Assembly (NCBI RefSeq): GCF_014385105.1
Contig: NZ_JACRTE010000037.1
Span: 1-6,702, forward strand
From: Qingrenia yutianensis
Lineage (GTDB): Bacteria > Bacillota > Clostridia > UMGS1810
Length of the DNA: 6,702 bases
Direction of reading: 5' to 3'
How positions within the stretch are numbered: the first letter of the stretch is position 1; the number at the start of each line of letters is the position of its first letter. The translations under genes and the position numbers were made by a program. Below the pieces are notes generated by a model. It saw nothing but the letters and a program-made list of their open reading frames with translations, made no database searches and had not been told where the DNA came from. This document shows positions 6,385 to 6,702 of this stretch, one piece after another.

Positions 6385-6466
6385 ATTGTAGGGGGCGATG
6401 CCCACATCGCCCCGAACGGGTTTTTGGTTGTTTAAACGGGACGATGTAGGCATCGTCCCCTACAAT
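6385..6466. repeat. 82-bp inverted repeat made of two hairpins, MITE- or REP-like
   Basis: The outer 10 bp ATTGTAGGGG (6385-6394) are repeated inverted at 6457-6466. The two 30-bp arms match in 27 of 30 positions when one is inverted. Each arm is also a hairpin by itself: 6392-6400 pairs with 6405-6413 around CCCA, and 6438-6446 pairs with 6451-6459 around TAGG, both perfect over 9 bp. The fourth pair is G-C in one hairpin and A-T in the other, so pairing was kept while the bases changed. It contains no gene. It ends 9 nt before the spoVAE ribosome site. No clear target duplication is seen. Confidence 0.8.
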
Positions 6467-6537
6467 TTTGTTGAATTTAAAGTTTTGTTCTATATCAAAA
6501 ACATAAAATATGATATTATACTGTTTCGCTCCGCGGG

Positions 6538-6560
6538 GGCACTTTTAGAGTAAAAGTGCC
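6538..6560. repeat. 10-bp perfect hairpin
   Basis: Positions 6538-6547 pair with 6551-6560 around the loop GAG. Neither side is followed by a T-run, so it is not a standard terminator. The GCGGGGG at 6533-6539 that overlaps its left arm is identical to the arm at 6569-6575 of the next hairpin, so the two could form alternative pairings with CCCCCGC at 6584-6590. Confidence 0.6.
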
Positions 6561-6562
6561 TC

Positions 6563-6627
6563 AAAAGCGCGGGGGTTCCGATTCCCCCGCACCCCTAAAC
6601 GGCTTGGGGTTCCACCCCAAGACCCCT
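6563..6627. repeat. Two tandem copies of a structured repeat
   Basis: Copy one (6563-6596) and copy two (6597-6627) share the layout AAA-x-G, stem, GGGGTTCC loop, CCCC stem, ACCCCT. Copy one's stem is GCGGGGG with CCCCCGC (6569-6575 / 6584-6590); copy two's is CTTGGGG with CCCCAAG (6603-6609 / 6615-6621). The first three base pairs differ but stay paired in both copies. Read on the minus strand, copy one's stem is followed by GCTTTTGAG, a weak T-run, so it could end transcription of a gene beyond the window. Confidence 0.6.
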
Positions 6628-6702
6628 CGTAACAATCAAATCATTCAAACAACAGATTACCGAAATATTTTTCAAACAAAAACCGAAAACAAACCGTTCG
6701 CC

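Larger units (their letters stand above)
6364..6702. other. Gene-free 339-bp region upstream of spoVAE, rich in hairpins
   Basis: I see no credible coding frame on either strand. From low to high coordinates the stretch holds the spoVAE ribosome site, an 82-bp inverted repeat (6385-6466), an AT-rich segment (about 6467-6525), a 10-bp hairpin (6538-6560), two related hairpin units (6563-6627) and an A-rich tail (6628-6702) in which I recognise nothing. Isolated promoter-like hexamers occur (TATAAT at 6520-6515, TTGATA at 6498-6493, minus strand) but none has a partner at the right distance. Confidence 0.7.

Noticed and set aside
6364..6453. Upstream extension of spoVAE to an ATG at 6453
   Set aside because: It would add 30 residues translated from the inverted repeat and would ignore the good AGGAG site serving the ATG at 6363, where the family begins.
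6493..6520. TATAAT and TTGATA hexamers upstream of spoVAE
   Set aside because: Neither has a partner element at 16-18 bp, and their order is wrong to form one promoter together.
6568..6591. TTCC-containing stem-loop resembling a tRNA T-arm
   Set aside because: No acceptor stem, D-arm or anticodon arm is found around it, and the neighbouring unit shows it belongs to a tandem repeat.
1..6702. CRISPR arrays, rRNA or tRNA genes, transposases and phage genes
   Set aside because: None was found on reading both strands; the only repeats are the short hairpin elements listed.

Overview
The window looks like chromosomal DNA from a spore-forming, low-to-moderate GC Firmicute, most likely an anaerobic member of the Clostridia. 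Three things point there: a WalR/WalK two-component system with its YycH and YycI partners (a Gram-positive cell-wall regulon), a SpoVAE spore-membrane protein, and short GC-rich palindromic repeats with TGTAGGGG ends. In my recollection such repeats are common in gut Clostridia, but I could not check this. I cannot assign a genus. All seven genes I accept lie on the minus strand, so transcription runs from high to low coordinates.

In transcription order, 6702-6364 has no gene and is packed with hairpins: two tandem copies of a small structured repeat, a separate 10-bp hairpin, and an 82-bp inverted repeat that stops just short of the next ribosome binding site. Next comes spoVAE (6363-6004), standing alone without spoVAC or spoVAD directly upstream. 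A good sigma-A type promoter (5963-5936) then drives walR (5893-5204) and walK (5167-3365). A 146-bp AT-rich gap with a second promoter and a near-consensus WalR box leads into a small secreted protein with an Ig-like fold signature (3218-2757). After it come yycH (2716-1286), yycI (1276-521) and ybaB (487-143), all closely spaced. A 14-bp hairpin lies at 61-26.

WalK senses a cell-envelope state and phosphorylates WalR, which controls cell-wall hydrolase genes. YycH and YycI are single-pass membrane proteins that bind WalK and set its activity. The secreted Ig-like protein sits between walK and yycH, and its upstream DNA carries a possible WalR site. It is therefore the best candidate here for an undescribed part of the Wal pathway, though this rests on position and one motif only. 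YbaB is a nucleoid-associated DNA-binding protein that is usually linked to dnaX and recR; here it is the last gene seen in the Wal cluster.
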